From Virgibacillus ihumii (lineage in GTDB: Bacteria; Bacillota; Bacilli; Bacillales; Amphibacillaceae): a DNA stretch of 64,000 bases. A program made the position numbers and the translations under genes. Below, in pieces: positions 44,300-54,380 of the stretch. The number at the start of each line of letters is the position of its first letter. Position 1 is the stretch's first letter. The stretch is from positions 124,001 through 188,000 of the forward strand of contig NZ_CACVAN010000001.1 of assembly GCF_902726655.1 (NCBI RefSeq). Direction: 5' to 3'. The notes below the pieces were generated by a model, which worked only from the letters and a program-made list of their open reading frames with translations, did not search any database and was not told where the DNA came from.

Positions 44300-45228
44300 T
44301 CGAGATTCTGAATTTAACAAAACGATACGACTCATTTACAGCACTTGATGATCTAAACTTGACGATTGATAAAGGCACTGTGTTTGGGTTTGTCGGTCCA
44401 AATGGTGCCGGGAAATCAACGACCTTTTCCATTTTGGCAACGCTTTTAGCACCTAGCAGCGGCAGTGCATATATAAACGGTTATGATGTGACGAAGGATC
44501 CAAAGCATGTCCGGAAGCATATTGGGTATGTCCCTGATTTCTTTGGTGTTTATGATCAGTTTAAGGTGCATGAGTATTTGGATTTTTATGGTGCCAGTTA
44601 TCATATTGCGAGCGCCGAAAGAAAAACAATCATTCCGCAGTTACTGGAACTCGTCAATTTGACGGACAAAACCGATGCCTATGTTGATTTGCTATCAAGG
44701 GGGATGAAGCAGCGCCTTTGCCTGGCAAGAGCATTAATCCATGATCCGGAAGTTTTAATATTGGATGAACCCGCTTCAGGGCTTGATCCTCGTGCAAGGG
44801 TTGAGATGAGAGGCATATTACGGGAACTGAAAAATATGGATAAAACAATCATTATTTCATCCCATATTCTCCCGGAACTATCCGAGCTCTGTGATGAATT
44901 AGGGGTTATTGAAAATGGTCAATTGATTGCACATGGGAATGTCAGTCAGATTGAAAGCCAGCTGCAGGCGCAAAAAGTGTTATTGGTCACGGTTAATGAA
45001 AATGTCGAGCATGCTATTTCTTTTTTTGAAGATGATCCGAATGTTCTTGAGATTGATCGGAGTGAACAGGATGCACAACTTCTGCAACTGTCGTATCAGG
45101 GGACGGATGATGAACAGGTGGCATTGTTGAAAAAGGCTGTTGGCAGTGGGATTCCTGTTTTAACGCTTTCGCAAAAACAAACGAATCTGGAAGACATCTT
45201 CATGGAAATTACCAAGGGGGGTGAGTAA
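44296..45228 (+). CDS. ABC transporter ATP-binding protein
   Basis: A 310-residue ABC ATPase: Walker A GPNGAGKST (residues 35-43), Q-loop region, signature LSRGMKQRLCLARAL (about 133-147) and Walker B VLILDEPASGLD (about 153-164), plus H-loop SSHILPE. The ~90 C-terminal residues are the extension typical of ABC-2 exporters. ATGA overlap with the upstream gene; the permease follows without gap. Confidence 0.93.
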   Translation: MIEILNLTKRYDSFTALDDLNLTIDKGTVFGFVGPNGAGKSTTFSILATLLAPSSGSAYINGYDVTKDPKHVRKHIGYVPDFFGVYDQFKVHEYLDFYGASYHIASAERKTIIPQLLELVNLTDKTDAYVDLLSRGMKQRLCLARALIHDPEVLILDEPASGLDPRARVEMRGILRELKNMDKTIIISSHILPELSELCDELGVIENGQLIAHGNVSQIESQLQAQKVLLVTVNENVEHAISFFEDDPNVLEIDRSEQDAQLLQLSYQGTDDEQVALLKKAVGSGIPVLTLSQKQTNLEDIFMEITKGGE

Positions 45229-46110
45229 ATGAGTCGACTGCAGTCACTATTTATTAACCCGGTGTTAAATAAGGAAGTAAAACTGAGGTTTCGGTCGTTC
45301 AAAAACTTTTTGGGGATATTTTTGTTTCTGCTTGTTTGCGGGGCGGTTTGTCTGGCGTTTATCTATGTCGAAACACAGTTTACCCGGAATAGTTTTACAG
45401 CTTCCGACAGTAAAAATTTATTTATGCTGCTATCGATGGGGCAGCTTGGTTTAATCGTTTTTATTACGCCCGGCTTGACGGCAGGTTCAATCAGCGGGGA
45501 GAGGGAAAAGCAAACCTTGAATATTATGCTGACAACACAGCAGTCGTCAACATCGATTATTTTAAGTAAGTTGTTTTCTTCCCTTTTGTTTTTAACGTTA
45601 ATGTTAGTTGCATCACTGCCTTTTTACAGTATTGTTTTCCTGTATGGCGGCGTTTCACCGCAGATGGTACTCGTTGTGTTTGGATATCAGTTATTAACGA
45701 TGCTCACAATAGGAAGTATTGGAATCATGTTTTCGACACTTCTTAAGAAAACAATCGTATCTACTATTACCACTTACGGATTTATGCTGTTCCTGGTCGT
45801 AGGAACCTTCATTCTGTTTTTTCTTTTGATGCAATTAATCTTTGGAGCATCCCAAGGGCAAATGGGACCTGGTACCAATAATAATTTTTTGCCCTATCTG
45901 GTGTTGATGTTGAACCCGGCAGCAGCGATGCTCACCTCGTTTGACATGAATATGTTCGTATATCAATTTCAGCAGCTTGGGATTGACTTGCCACTTTGGA
46001 TAGGGTTCACGCTGGCCTACCTTACACTTACGCTGGTGGCGTTATTCGTTGCAATCAGTAAGCTGCGTCCCGGTACAAGGGTGAAGAAAAAGGAAGCGAA
46101 AAAGGAGTAG
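45229..46110 (+). CDS. ABC-2 type transporter permease
   Basis: A 293-residue integral membrane protein with six hydrophobic segments; NPVLNKEVKLRFRS at the N-terminus and SISGEREKQTLNIMLTTQQS after the second span are hallmark features of ABC-2 permeases. It begins at the base after the ATPase stop. With the preceding ATPase it forms one exporter. Confidence 0.9.
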   Translation: MSRLQSLFINPVLNKEVKLRFRSFKNFLGIFLFLLVCGAVCLAFIYVETQFTRNSFTASDSKNLFMLLSMGQLGLIVFITPGLTAGSISGEREKQTLNIMLTTQQSSTSIILSKLFSSLLFLTLMLVASLPFYSIVFLYGGVSPQMVLVVFGYQLLTMLTIGSIGIMFSTLLKKTIVSTITTYGFMLFLVVGTFILFFLLMQLIFGASQGQMGPGTNNNFLPYLVLMLNPAAAMLTSFDMNMFVYQFQQLGIDLPLWIGFTLAYLTLTLVALFVAISKLRPGTRVKKKEAKKE

Positions 46111-46113
46111 TAT

Positions 46114-47751
46114 ATGAAGCAGAAGGATCAGTTTTTCCGGTTGCTGACAGAAGTGAAACGAAAACTGTGGCTGCAGGCTGCGGTTCAGATTTTATATACC
46201 GCCCTTCTAACATGTGCTGGGCTTTTGTTATTGTGGATTGCAGCAAGCCGTTTTTTCGTCATTCTTTATTTGGATACTAAAATTGTGGTTACGATTGGCC
46301 TGGTCATTGCTGGTTTTCTCATTTATTTTCTTTTGATAAAACCGGGCAGCCTTGAAGCGGCTAAGAAATTTGACCAGCAGGGTCTGGATGACCGGGTGAT
46401 GACGTCATTTCATTTTATGGATGAAACATCAACTATGGCCGAACTTCAGCGAAAAGATACCTTAAAAAAAATGAAGCACGTCTTACCGGCCATTAAACAG
46501 GAGAAAGCAGGTTGGTTTCAGTGGCGGAAACTAGCTGTTTTCGCAAGTCTGCTGCTGCTCGCGTATCTTGGTGTTCTTTTTCCAAGTGATTTCATGGAAA
46601 TTGCGAAAGACAAGGAAGAGGAACAGGAAATTGTAAACGAAAACCAGGAAAAGGTTGAACAATTCACTGAAAAGCATCAGGAACAAGTGGGTGAAAAAGC
46701 AGATGAACAACTGGATAAGCTCCTTGAAGAAGTGAAAAAAGAAAAGAAAGCCGAAGAAATGAAGGAAGATCTGCTGCAGGCGGAAAAACAGCTGAACGAA
46801 TTGAAGCAGCAATCACAACAAAGCCAGAAGCAATTGGATAGGGCAGCCAAAGAGTTGCAGAAACAAGGGCTGAACAACCTGGCAAACGCGATTAATCAAA
46901 AGAATCCAAGCCAAATGGAAAAACAAATGGCGATGTTGAAGGAACGATTAGATAATTTGAGCGAGAAAGAATTACAGTCACTAAAGGAAAAGTTGCAATC
47001 TGCAGCCAAATCGATGGGAATGGACAATGAAGCCCTGGCAGAAGGTAAATTATCCAAGGAACAACTTGACCAGTTAATGTCCAAGATGGAAAAACAATTG
47101 AAGAATCTAGCTGAAAGTGCCGGGAATGCATCAAAGTTAGCAACAGCGCAAAAAGAATTACAGCAGCTTGCCAGAAACATGAACCAACAACTGGCATCAG
47201 CCGGACTCGGCACACCCGGTTCGCTTACATTTTCCAGCGGCGCTTCTTCTTCAAGCAATTCATCGGGAACAAGTGGACAATCAGGTGAAAGCGGACAGCA
47301 GGGGCAATCGGGAGCTGGTTCCGGGAACAGTTCTGGATCCGGTAGCGATTCCGGGTCTGGCAGCGGCGCAGGCTCCGGGAGCGGCAGTGGTTCGGGAACA
47401 GGGTCCGGCAGCGGAAGCGGCACCGGGGCTGGGTCTGGCAGTGGGTCCGGAAGTGGCGGCAATGGTGCCGGTTTAGGTAAAGGGAACCGCAATCTGACCG
47501 TTCCTAAAAAACTGGATGGCAGGCAGAACCGGGAAGTGGATACAGGGAAATCGGGATCAGGGCCAACTGAACAGCAAGTCGCTCCAAACGCGCCGGTACT
47601 TCCAGGTGAAGTGCGTTCCTATGATGAGGTTTATCAGCACTATAAAAATACGTACCGCGAAGCATTGGAACGAAACGATTATCCGGACCATCTGCAAAAA
47701 ATAATCAAAGGTTACTTTTCCGATATAGAGCCGGAAAAAGGAGCGAATTAA
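46114..47751 (+). CDS. Coiled-coil membrane protein with Gly-Ser low-complexity linker
   Basis: A 545-residue protein. Two membrane spans (residues ~20-65) and another near 145-160 come first, then a highly charged Lys/Glu/Gln coiled coil (residues ~165-365). Next is a ~90-residue run made almost only of Gly, Ser, Ala and Thr (about 370-460), and finally a ~75-residue C-terminal domain with DEVYQHYKNTYREALER. RBS AAAAAGGAG at the end of the permease gene. Probably a structural or scaffold subunit of the MoxR/VWA machine; the linker would act as a flexible tether. No named family. Confidence 0.75.
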   Translation: MKQKDQFFRLLTEVKRKLWLQAAVQILYTALLTCAGLLLLWIAASRFFVILYLDTKIVVTIGLVIAGFLIYFLLIKPGSLEAAKKFDQQGLDDRVMTSFHFMDETSTMAELQRKDTLKKMKHVLPAIKQEKAGWFQWRKLAVFASLLLLAYLGVLFPSDFMEIAKDKEEEQEIVNENQEKVEQFTEKHQEQVGEKADEQLDKLLEEVKKEKKAEEMKEDLLQAEKQLNELKQQSQQSQKQLDRAAKELQKQGLNNLANAINQKNPSQMEKQMAMLKERLDNLSEKELQSLKEKLQSAAKSMGMDNEALAEGKLSKEQLDQLMSKMEKQLKNLAESAGNASKLATAQKELQQLARNMNQQLASAGLGTPGSLTFSSGASSSSNSSGTSGQSGESGQQGQSGAGSGNSSGSGSDSGSGSGAGSGSGSGSGTGSGSGSGTGAGSGSGSGSGGNGAGLGKGNRNLTVPKKLDGRQNREVDTGKSGSGPTEQQVAPNAPVLPGEVRSYDEVYQHYKNTYREALERNDYPDHLQKIIKGYFSDIEPEKGAN

Positions 47752-47752
47752 T

Positions 47753-48757
47753 ATGGAATTACAGGAACAAGAATTGATCGAAGTAAAGGAACGAATGGAA
47801 TCCGTTAAAGCAGAAATCAGCCGCTTCATCGTCGGGCAGCATGATGTGGTTGAACAGCTGCTCTGGGGAATATTTGCCGGAGGCCATGTTTTGCTGGAAG
47901 GGCTTCCCGGTCTTGGGAAAACAATGGTCGTACGCAAAATTTCTGAAGTGATGGATCTTGAGTTCTCTCGTGTACAGTTCACCCCGGATTTAATGCCAAC
48001 AGATATTACTGGAACGAATATGATTCAGCCAAACGAGCAAGGCGGACAGTCATTCGTGTTTCATCAAGGCCCGCTTTTTTCCAATATTGTTTTAGCTGAT
48101 GAAATTAACCGGGCGACTCCGAAAACCCAAAGTGCGCTGCTTGAAGCGATGGGTGAGCGAACTGTTACCGTAATGGGCGAAATGCATCCATTGCCGGAGC
48201 CGTTTTTTGTGCTTGCCACACAAAACCCGATTGAATTAGAAGGGACATATCCATTACCGGAAGCACAAATGGACCGGTTCATTATGAAGATTGATGTCGC
48301 CTATCCAACACGTGAAGAATTAAAAGAAATAGCGGTTCGGACAACAGGAGCGGTTGTGCAAGCGTTGGAAAAACTGGTGGATGCATCCTTCGTTGTTCAT
48401 GCACAGCAATTGGCAAAACAGCTGCTGGTGGCGGATAATGTATTGGATTATGCTGTTAACGTTACGATGGCGACGCATCCGGATCATGCGCATGCACCGG
48501 ACGGGGTGAAAAAATATGTTCACTATGGATCGGGACCAAGAGGACTGCAGAGTTTAATAGCAATTGCAAAGGTACGGGCATTATTTGACGGACGGTATAA
48601 CGTGTCAAAGGGAGATATCAAAAAGGTCGCATGTTCGGTATTGCGCCATCGTCTGTTTTTAAACTTTGAAGGTGAGGCTGAGCAAGTGGACAAGGATCAT
48701 CTGATTACAGAATTGCTTGAGTCTGTGGAAGCGGATCTTCCAAAGGCCCGGAAATGA
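47753..48757 (+). CDS. MoxR family AAA+ ATPase
   Basis: A 334-residue AAA+ ATPase; MoxR proteins act as chaperones that mature or remodel partners with VWA domains. Walker A GLPGLGKT is near residue 49, Walker B ADEINRATPKTQSALLEAM near residue 115, sensor 1 ATQNPIELEGTYPLPEAQMDRF near residue 160, and an arginine-finger region downstream. Followed by a DUF58 and two VWA genes, the classic MoxR neighbourhood. Confidence 0.95.
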   Translation: MELQEQELIEVKERMESVKAEISRFIVGQHDVVEQLLWGIFAGGHVLLEGLPGLGKTMVVRKISEVMDLEFSRVQFTPDLMPTDITGTNMIQPNEQGGQSFVFHQGPLFSNIVLADEINRATPKTQSALLEAMGERTVTVMGEMHPLPEPFFVLATQNPIELEGTYPLPEAQMDRFIMKIDVAYPTREELKEIAVRTTGAVVQALEKLVDASFVVHAQQLAKQLLVADNVLDYAVNVTMATHPDHAHAPDGVKKYVHYGSGPRGLQSLIAIAKVRALFDGRYNVSKGDIKKVACSVLRHRLFLNFEGEAEQVDKDHLITELLESVEADLPKARK

Positions 48758-48794
48758 CACACGAAGCACACTCCTGCAGAAAGGTCGTGAGCGG

Positions 48795-49676
48795 ATGAGT
48801 ACGCTCCTATCACCAGTCCTGTCAAAGCGCCTGGCTAATTTTAAGCTTGCCTCCAAACGAATTGTCCGAGGGGGGCATAAGGGTGAACGGCGATCACAGC
48901 GACAGGGATCTTCCCTTGAATTTTCTGATTACCGGTTGTATAACCCTGGAGATGATCTCAGGCAAATTGACTGGAATACATATGCAAGAACACAAAAATA
49001 TTATGTAAAGCGTTTTTTGGATGAACAGGAGCTTTCGGTTTCTGTCTATTTGGACTGTAGCCAATCAATGGGCGTCATGGATGAAAAGTGGGAGCGAGCA
49101 AGGCAGCTTGCCGCTGTTTTCACTTTTTTAACATTGACGAACGCTGACCGGTTAAGCTTTATACCAGTTGGTTCTCCTTCTAACGCTTATCCGTATACAA
49201 AAGGGAGGGCGATGACGAATAAAGTCATTGATTTTATTGAGGAAACTTCTTTAGCGACTGGTGACGAACGATTCGGCCGGCATCTGATTAAGCAGGCAAG
49301 CCAAGGCAGGAAAGGAAGTCTTAGTGTATTAATAAGCGATTTTTTGGATGATCCGGCTGATTTGTTTTCGGCAATAAAAAAGATGCAGGCCAGGCGTCAG
49401 CAGGTATTGCTTGTTCAAGTTTTGTTGCCTGAAGAGGCTGATCCCGACTACATCGGTGATCTGCAGCTTATTGATATCGAAACGGCTGGCCGTCGTGAAG
49501 TATCGATGTCCCCCAAAGCTATGAGGCATTACAAGCAATTGTTTGACAATCATATGGAAACCATCCAATCATTTTGTCAAAAGCGGGGGATGGACCTGGT
49601 TTCCTGTTCTACTGCTGATAGTCTGGAAGAAACTATTTTTTCATCACTATTTCGCAAAGGCTGGATGGGGAGGTGA
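48795..49676 (+). CDS. DUF58 domain protein
   Basis: A 293-residue soluble protein. The DUF58 core has SQRQGSSLEFSDYRLYNPGDDLRQIDWNTYART and YVKRFLDEQELSV, then a VWA-like region with MIDAS DCSQSM. Partner of MoxR in many genomes. ATG at 48795 with a weak site (AAAGG); an in-frame start inside the MoxR gene at 48717 is possible but would overlap it. The stop is 4 bases before the next gene. Confidence 0.88.
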   Translation: MSTLLSPVLSKRLANFKLASKRIVRGGHKGERRSQRQGSSLEFSDYRLYNPGDDLRQIDWNTYARTQKYYVKRFLDEQELSVSVYLDCSQSMGVMDEKWERARQLAAVFTFLTLTNADRLSFIPVGSPSNAYPYTKGRAMTNKVIDFIEETSLATGDERFGRHLIKQASQGRKGSLSVLISDFLDDPADLFSAIKKMQARRQQVLLVQVLLPEEADPDYIGDLQLIDIETAGRREVSMSPKAMRHYKQLFDNHMETIQSFCQKRGMDLVSCSTADSLEETIFSSLFRKGWMGR

Positions 49677-49680
49677 AGGC

Positions 49681-51507
49681 ATGGGTTTTCTGGCACCGAT
49701 TTCCTTCTGGTTTTTAAGTGCTATTCCAATCTTACTTGTATTCTACTTCTTTAAGAAACAATATGATCAGCAAACGATATCATCTATTTATCTATGGGAA
49801 CGGACACTCCAGGAATGGGAGTCAGATCGTTGGTGGAACAAACTGCAGAAAAATTTATTACTGTTGCTGCAGCTTTTAATTCTGCTTTTTCTGATTTTTG
49901 CATTGACCCGACCATTTATCGTTGGTGAGGAAGTACGTGGCGATCACCTGGTTATTGTCCTGGATTCATCCGCAACCATGATGGCCGAGCAGGATGGGAA
50001 AAGCCGATTTGCCGATGCCAAACAACAGGCACTGGAGTTAATTGATCAGTTGGGCAATGAGCAAAAGGTTAGTGTCGTCCATGCCAAAAAAGCTCCTGTC
50101 CTGCTTGCATCCGATCAGACGGATCATGCTGCTGTCCGTGATAAAATTGAATCATTGCAGGTGACCTATCAGCATGAGAACCTAAGTGATAGTCTGCAAT
50201 TGGCGCAATCACTGATTCAACAGGGGACAGGGGAGATACACATCTTCACAGACAATCTCGATAAAGAAAGCGTATCTGATCAGAACTTTACGAATCCAAT
50301 TGTGGTTCATAACAGCGAAGTATTACCAAAAAATATATCTATCCAGGCGTTTGGTGTTAAACAATCCGGCAATCAGGTTTCTGCAATTGTGACGGTGAAA
50401 AATGAATCATCAGAGGCTGCTGATGTTACACTATCCGTCAGCAATGATGCGAATACACTGGAACAGTTAACGAAAAAAGTACCTGCAAATGAACAACAAA
50501 CGTTTAGCCTGACTGATTTACCAATCCATGATTATTACCAGGTAAAAATAGGTGATGATGCTTACCCCTTGGACAACGTGATGTATGCTTTATTGCCAAA
50601 ACAGCAATCTCCTGCCGTTTATTTAGCGGGAGAGGTTAATCCGTTTATTGAGCAAGCACTTTTGTCAGCTGGAATGCAGGTAACAACGGTGCCAAAGGAT
50701 GAAGATGGAAACTATTCTTTTCCGGAACAGAAGCCTAATGCTGTTTACCTTTTATCCGGGGTCAAAGCGGATCAATGGCCTGCTGGTCCGAAACTGATTT
50801 TTTCACCTTCCGTGGGAGGACCTTTTGATGTGAAAGAAAAAGTTGAATTGGATTACAGCTTAAAGCAAGTGGGGGACGTCCCGATACTAACCTATACCGA
50901 TGTCAGTAATGTTTATTTAGGACAGGCATTTTCGATTGGTGATTGGAACGGGTTGAATCCGCTTGTTCAAAGTGGGGATCAGGTCATTATCGGTAAAGGG
51001 ATGTACAAGAAGTCCCCGATGATGTTATTTGCATTCGATTTGAATGATTCCGATTGGCCGCTCCAGCCGGGATTTCCCATTTTGTTGGCAACGAGTATTG
51101 ATGAGCTGGCAGGCAGCGGGAAATCACTTGGTTACTATCAACCACAAAAAACAGCAGCAATTAAACTATCCACCGCAACAGATGAAGCGATGATAGAACA
51201 ATTGGACGGTGAGGATATCAAGCAGCTTGACCTTGGAAAGTCAGAGGTAACAATGCCAACTAAGCCGGGAATCTATCAACTTCATGAAAAAACAGCAACA
51301 GGATCATTGTTTCGTCATTTTGTTGTTCAGTTGGATAATGAAGAACGAACCGCTGAATCAGCCCAATCATTTTCCATTGATACTGGACAAAGTGAAGATA
51401 CTGCAACACTATCCAAGCAGGAAATATGGCGTGTTTTTGCAGTGATCGCTTTATTTATATTGTTTATCGAGTGGGAGGTGTATCGACGTGGCATTTCAAG
51501 TCGATAA
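49681..51507 (+). CDS. BatA-like membrane protein with VWA domain
   Basis: A 608-residue protein: N-terminal BatA segment (FLAPISFWFLSAIPILLVFYF, then a second span at ~60-80 ending ALTRPF), a VWA domain with MIDAS-like DSSATM (~residue 100), a long extracellular part and one C-terminal span (~585-605). RBS GGGGAGGTGAAGG. It overlaps the next gene by 20 bases. Presumed client of the MoxR ATPase. Confidence 0.85.
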   Translation: MGFLAPISFWFLSAIPILLVFYFFKKQYDQQTISSIYLWERTLQEWESDRWWNKLQKNLLLLLQLLILLFLIFALTRPFIVGEEVRGDHLVIVLDSSATMMAEQDGKSRFADAKQQALELIDQLGNEQKVSVVHAKKAPVLLASDQTDHAAVRDKIESLQVTYQHENLSDSLQLAQSLIQQGTGEIHIFTDNLDKESVSDQNFTNPIVVHNSEVLPKNISIQAFGVKQSGNQVSAIVTVKNESSEAADVTLSVSNDANTLEQLTKKVPANEQQTFSLTDLPIHDYYQVKIGDDAYPLDNVMYALLPKQQSPAVYLAGEVNPFIEQALLSAGMQVTTVPKDEDGNYSFPEQKPNAVYLLSGVKADQWPAGPKLIFSPSVGGPFDVKEKVELDYSLKQVGDVPILTYTDVSNVYLGQAFSIGDWNGLNPLVQSGDQVIIGKGMYKKSPMMLFAFDLNDSDWPLQPGFPILLATSIDELAGSGKSLGYYQPQKTAAIKLSTATDEAMIEQLDGEDIKQLDLGKSEVTMPTKPGIYQLHEKTATGSLFRHFVVQLDNEERTAESAQSFSIDTGQSEDTATLSKQEIWRVFAVIALFILFIEWEVYRRGISSR

Positions 51508-54325
51508 TCCCTTATGGTTTCTCGTGTTTATTCCAATGGCTGCTGTTATTTATTTATACTGGCGGTCTGATACTCCGCTGGGCGGTGGGAGAAAAATAGT
51601 GTTGACGGCACTAAGGACAATTATTTTTACGCTTATCATCCTTGCTTTGGCAGGGGTGCAATTACGTTGGCCAATTCAGCAGATGGCGACCGTTTTCGTT
51701 GTGGACTGGTCACACAGTATGGCAGATAATGAAGGGCTTATGTTGGAAAAAGTCAATAACGCAATTGATGATAAAGCTGCAGAAGACGAGGCAGGTATTG
51801 TGTCTACCGGTCGAGAAGCTGCAGTTGAAATTCCTTTATCTGAACAGACAGATGGTATTCAGGATTTCCAAACCGAAATAAACCGTTCCTACACGAACCT
51901 GGCGTCCGGATTACAGCTGGCTGGGAGTCTGTTTTCATCGGATGATAAGGGGCGGGTTGTCTTAATGACCGATGGCAATGAAAATATGGATGATGCAGTC
52001 AGACAGGCAAGCTATTTGAACAGACGGGGCTATATTGTGGATGTTTTACCTTTTTCATCGGTTTATAAGGACGATGTTGCTATTTCTTCTTTTGATGTAC
52101 CGGAAAATATATATTTAGGTGAACAAGCAGCCATTTCCCTGAAGATAGACAGCACCATTGATACAACAAGCCAAGTTCGTATTACGATGGATGGCGAAAC
52201 AATTATTGATCAATCTGTTGACCTGAATAAAGGGACGAATCAATTGTCCTTTAAGCCTTTAATTTCAACTGACGGATTTCATACGTTTAATGCAGAAATT
52301 GTCAGTGCCGAAGATCAGGTCATTGAAAACAATCAGTTATCAGCCTTTGCTGAAACAAAAGGTCTGCCGCACGTTCTCATTGTCGAAGGAAAAAATGGGG
52401 CAGCAGCCAACCTGGAAAAAGCGCTTGATGCTTCAGCAGTCCAAGTGGAAACTGTTCCACCTGAATTATTGCCTGGACAATTAAGCAGTTATTTGACCTA
52501 TGACTCAATTATTTTCAGCAATGTGTCTGCACATATGACAACAAAAAAGCAAATGGAACTAATTGAACGGGCGGTAAAAGATTTTGGCGTTGGTTTTGTT
52601 ATGACAGGCGGCAACCAATCGTTTGGTGTTGGCGGTTATTTTAAAACACCGATTGAGCGATTGCTGCCGGTTAATATGGACCTCAAGGGTAAAAAGGAAC
52701 TGCCATCATTAGGGCTGTATATTGTACTTGATAAGTCAGGAAGTATGATGGGAAGTAAAATCTCCTTGGCGCGTGAAGCAGCTGCCCGGTCAGTTGAGCT
52801 TCTGCGGGAAAAAGATACACTTGGCGTTATTGCCTTTGATTCAGCGCCATGGCAGGTGGTTGAACTTGGGCCAATCAAAGATAAGGAAGAAGTGTTAAAG
52901 AAAATCCGGTCGATAACCGCAAGCGGCGGCACTGATATTTTCACACCATTATCCCAGGCTTACAAACAAATAGAGCCACTGGAATTAAAGCGGAAGCATA
53001 TCATTCTGCTGACGGATGGCCAGTCGGCGACAAGCCTTAATTATCAGCAAATGATTGAAGAAGCACGTAAAAATGGTATCACGTTATCAACGGTAGCGAT
53101 TGGAATGGGAGCGGATGGACCGTTGCTGGAAGAAATGGCGAAGTTGGGCGGCGGTCGTTTTTATCAAGTGCAAAATAACTCCAATATTCCAACCATTTTA
53201 TCAAGAGAAACAGCTTTGGTTACCAGGACCTATATTGAAGATGATCCGTTTTATCCGAAATTTGCAGGTGGTTTTGGATGGAGATCTTATTTTGAAAATG
53301 GTGTCCCGAAGATGAATGCTTATATTGCTACTGCTCCAAAAAATCGGGCACAGCAGATTTTAACAAGTGACAAAGGTGATCCTGTTCTGGCCAGGTGGCA
53401 ATATGGTCTGGGTAAAACCGTTGCCTGGACGTCGGATTTATCCGGAAAATGGGCAGGTGGTTGGCCAAAATGGAAAAATTGGGCACCGTTATGGAATGAC
53501 ATCGTTACCTGGACGTTTCCACAATATGAAAAGCAGTCTTATCAGGTATCAAAAACGATTGAGGGGAATGAAGTCATGCTGGATATAACGGCTGCCGACA
53601 ATAATCCGGCTAACGTAAATGTCAATTTAGTAAGCGAAACAGGGAAAAAAATTGACTTCAACGTACAACCAAAAGCCCCGGGGGAGTATCAAGGAACCTT
53701 TAAGGCAAAGGAATCCGGTGTATACTTCCTGCAAATTACGGAACAGCAAAACGAAAAAGTTGTCGGCTCGTTCAAGACGGGAATTGTCGTTCCATATTCA
53801 CAGGAATACACATTCACACCGACGAATGAGCGTGTCATCAAAAAAATTGCCGAAGCGGGCGGTGGACAGGTCATTGAAAATCTCGAAAATGTTTTTTCCG
53901 CAGAAGATATGCCTCCCCGTTACGATCGACAGGATTTGTTTTATCCGCTGTTGATCATGGCATTGCTCTTATTTATGGTAGATGTGGCAGTGCGACGATT
54001 CCGTATTAATTTTGCTTTTGTAAATAAAATCAGCTCCAATGTTAAAAACAATCGGAGTAAGGTGAGTGGCGAAACAGAAAAAAGGTCCGCACAGCTGAGT
54101 CAGCTAAAACAAGCATCTGCTGCGAAAAAAACTGATTCTCAACCGAAGCAAAAGAAACGAACCGTTGGAAACCCGCCGTACCCAACAGACAGTAGATCAT
54201 CGAAAGAAAAAACGGATAGAACGGAGCCGGCTAAGCGGTCTAAGAATAGTCAGACTGGCGATGACAAAAGCAGGGAAGAAAGACTCGTCAGATTACTGGA
54301 TGCCAAAAAACGACGTCCAAAATAA
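51488..54325 (+). CDS. Large VWA-domain membrane protein with GATase1-like domain
   Basis: A 945-residue protein. Two N-terminal spans (residues ~8-25 and 38-58) lead to VWA domain 1 (DWSHSM, MIDAS, ~75). Then comes a GATase1-like region (SYLTYDSIIFSNVSA, GGNQSFGVGGYF), VWA domain 2 (LDKSGSMMGSKI, ~418), an extracellular region, a span near 810-828 and a ~120-residue Lys/Ser-rich cytoplasmic tail. GTG start at 51488 behind GGGAGGTG. The last gene of the operon. Together the two VWA proteins probably form a membrane complex controlled by MoxR. Confidence 0.87.
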   Translation: MAFQVDNPLWFLVFIPMAAVIYLYWRSDTPLGGGRKIVLTALRTIIFTLIILALAGVQLRWPIQQMATVFVVDWSHSMADNEGLMLEKVNNAIDDKAAEDEAGIVSTGREAAVEIPLSEQTDGIQDFQTEINRSYTNLASGLQLAGSLFSSDDKGRVVLMTDGNENMDDAVRQASYLNRRGYIVDVLPFSSVYKDDVAISSFDVPENIYLGEQAAISLKIDSTIDTTSQVRITMDGETIIDQSVDLNKGTNQLSFKPLISTDGFHTFNAEIVSAEDQVIENNQLSAFAETKGLPHVLIVEGKNGAAANLEKALDASAVQVETVPPELLPGQLSSYLTYDSIIFSNVSAHMTTKKQMELIERAVKDFGVGFVMTGGNQSFGVGGYFKTPIERLLPVNMDLKGKKELPSLGLYIVLDKSGSMMGSKISLAREAAARSVELLREKDTLGVIAFDSAPWQVVELGPIKDKEEVLKKIRSITASGGTDIFTPLSQAYKQIEPLELKRKHIILLTDGQSATSLNYQQMIEEARKNGITLSTVAIGMGADGPLLEEMAKLGGGRFYQVQNNSNIPTILSRETALVTRTYIEDDPFYPKFAGGFGWRSYFENGVPKMNAYIATAPKNRAQQILTSDKGDPVLARWQYGLGKTVAWTSDLSGKWAGGWPKWKNWAPLWNDIVTWTFPQYEKQSYQVSKTIEGNEVMLDITAADNNPANVNVNLVSETGKKIDFNVQPKAPGEYQGTFKAKESGVYFLQITEQQNEKVVGSFKTGIVVPYSQEYTFTPTNERVIKKIAEAGGGQVIENLENVFSAEDMPPRYDRQDLFYPLLIMALLLFMVDVAVRRFRINFAFVNKISSNVKNNRSKVSGETEKRSAQLSQLKQASAAKKTDSQPKQKKRTVGNPPYPTDSRSSKEKTDRTEPAKRSKNSQTGDDKSREERLVRLLDAKKRRPK

Positions 54326-54380
54326 GATACATTAGCGAATAGTGATTGTACATGGAAAGATTAGCCGTTATAGTGAGAAC

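Noticed and set aside
46896..47492. Antisense 198-codon Pro/Leu-rich frame opposite the Gly-Ser linker
   Set aside because: It is the mirror of GGC/TCC-type codons in the real gene and has no start signals.
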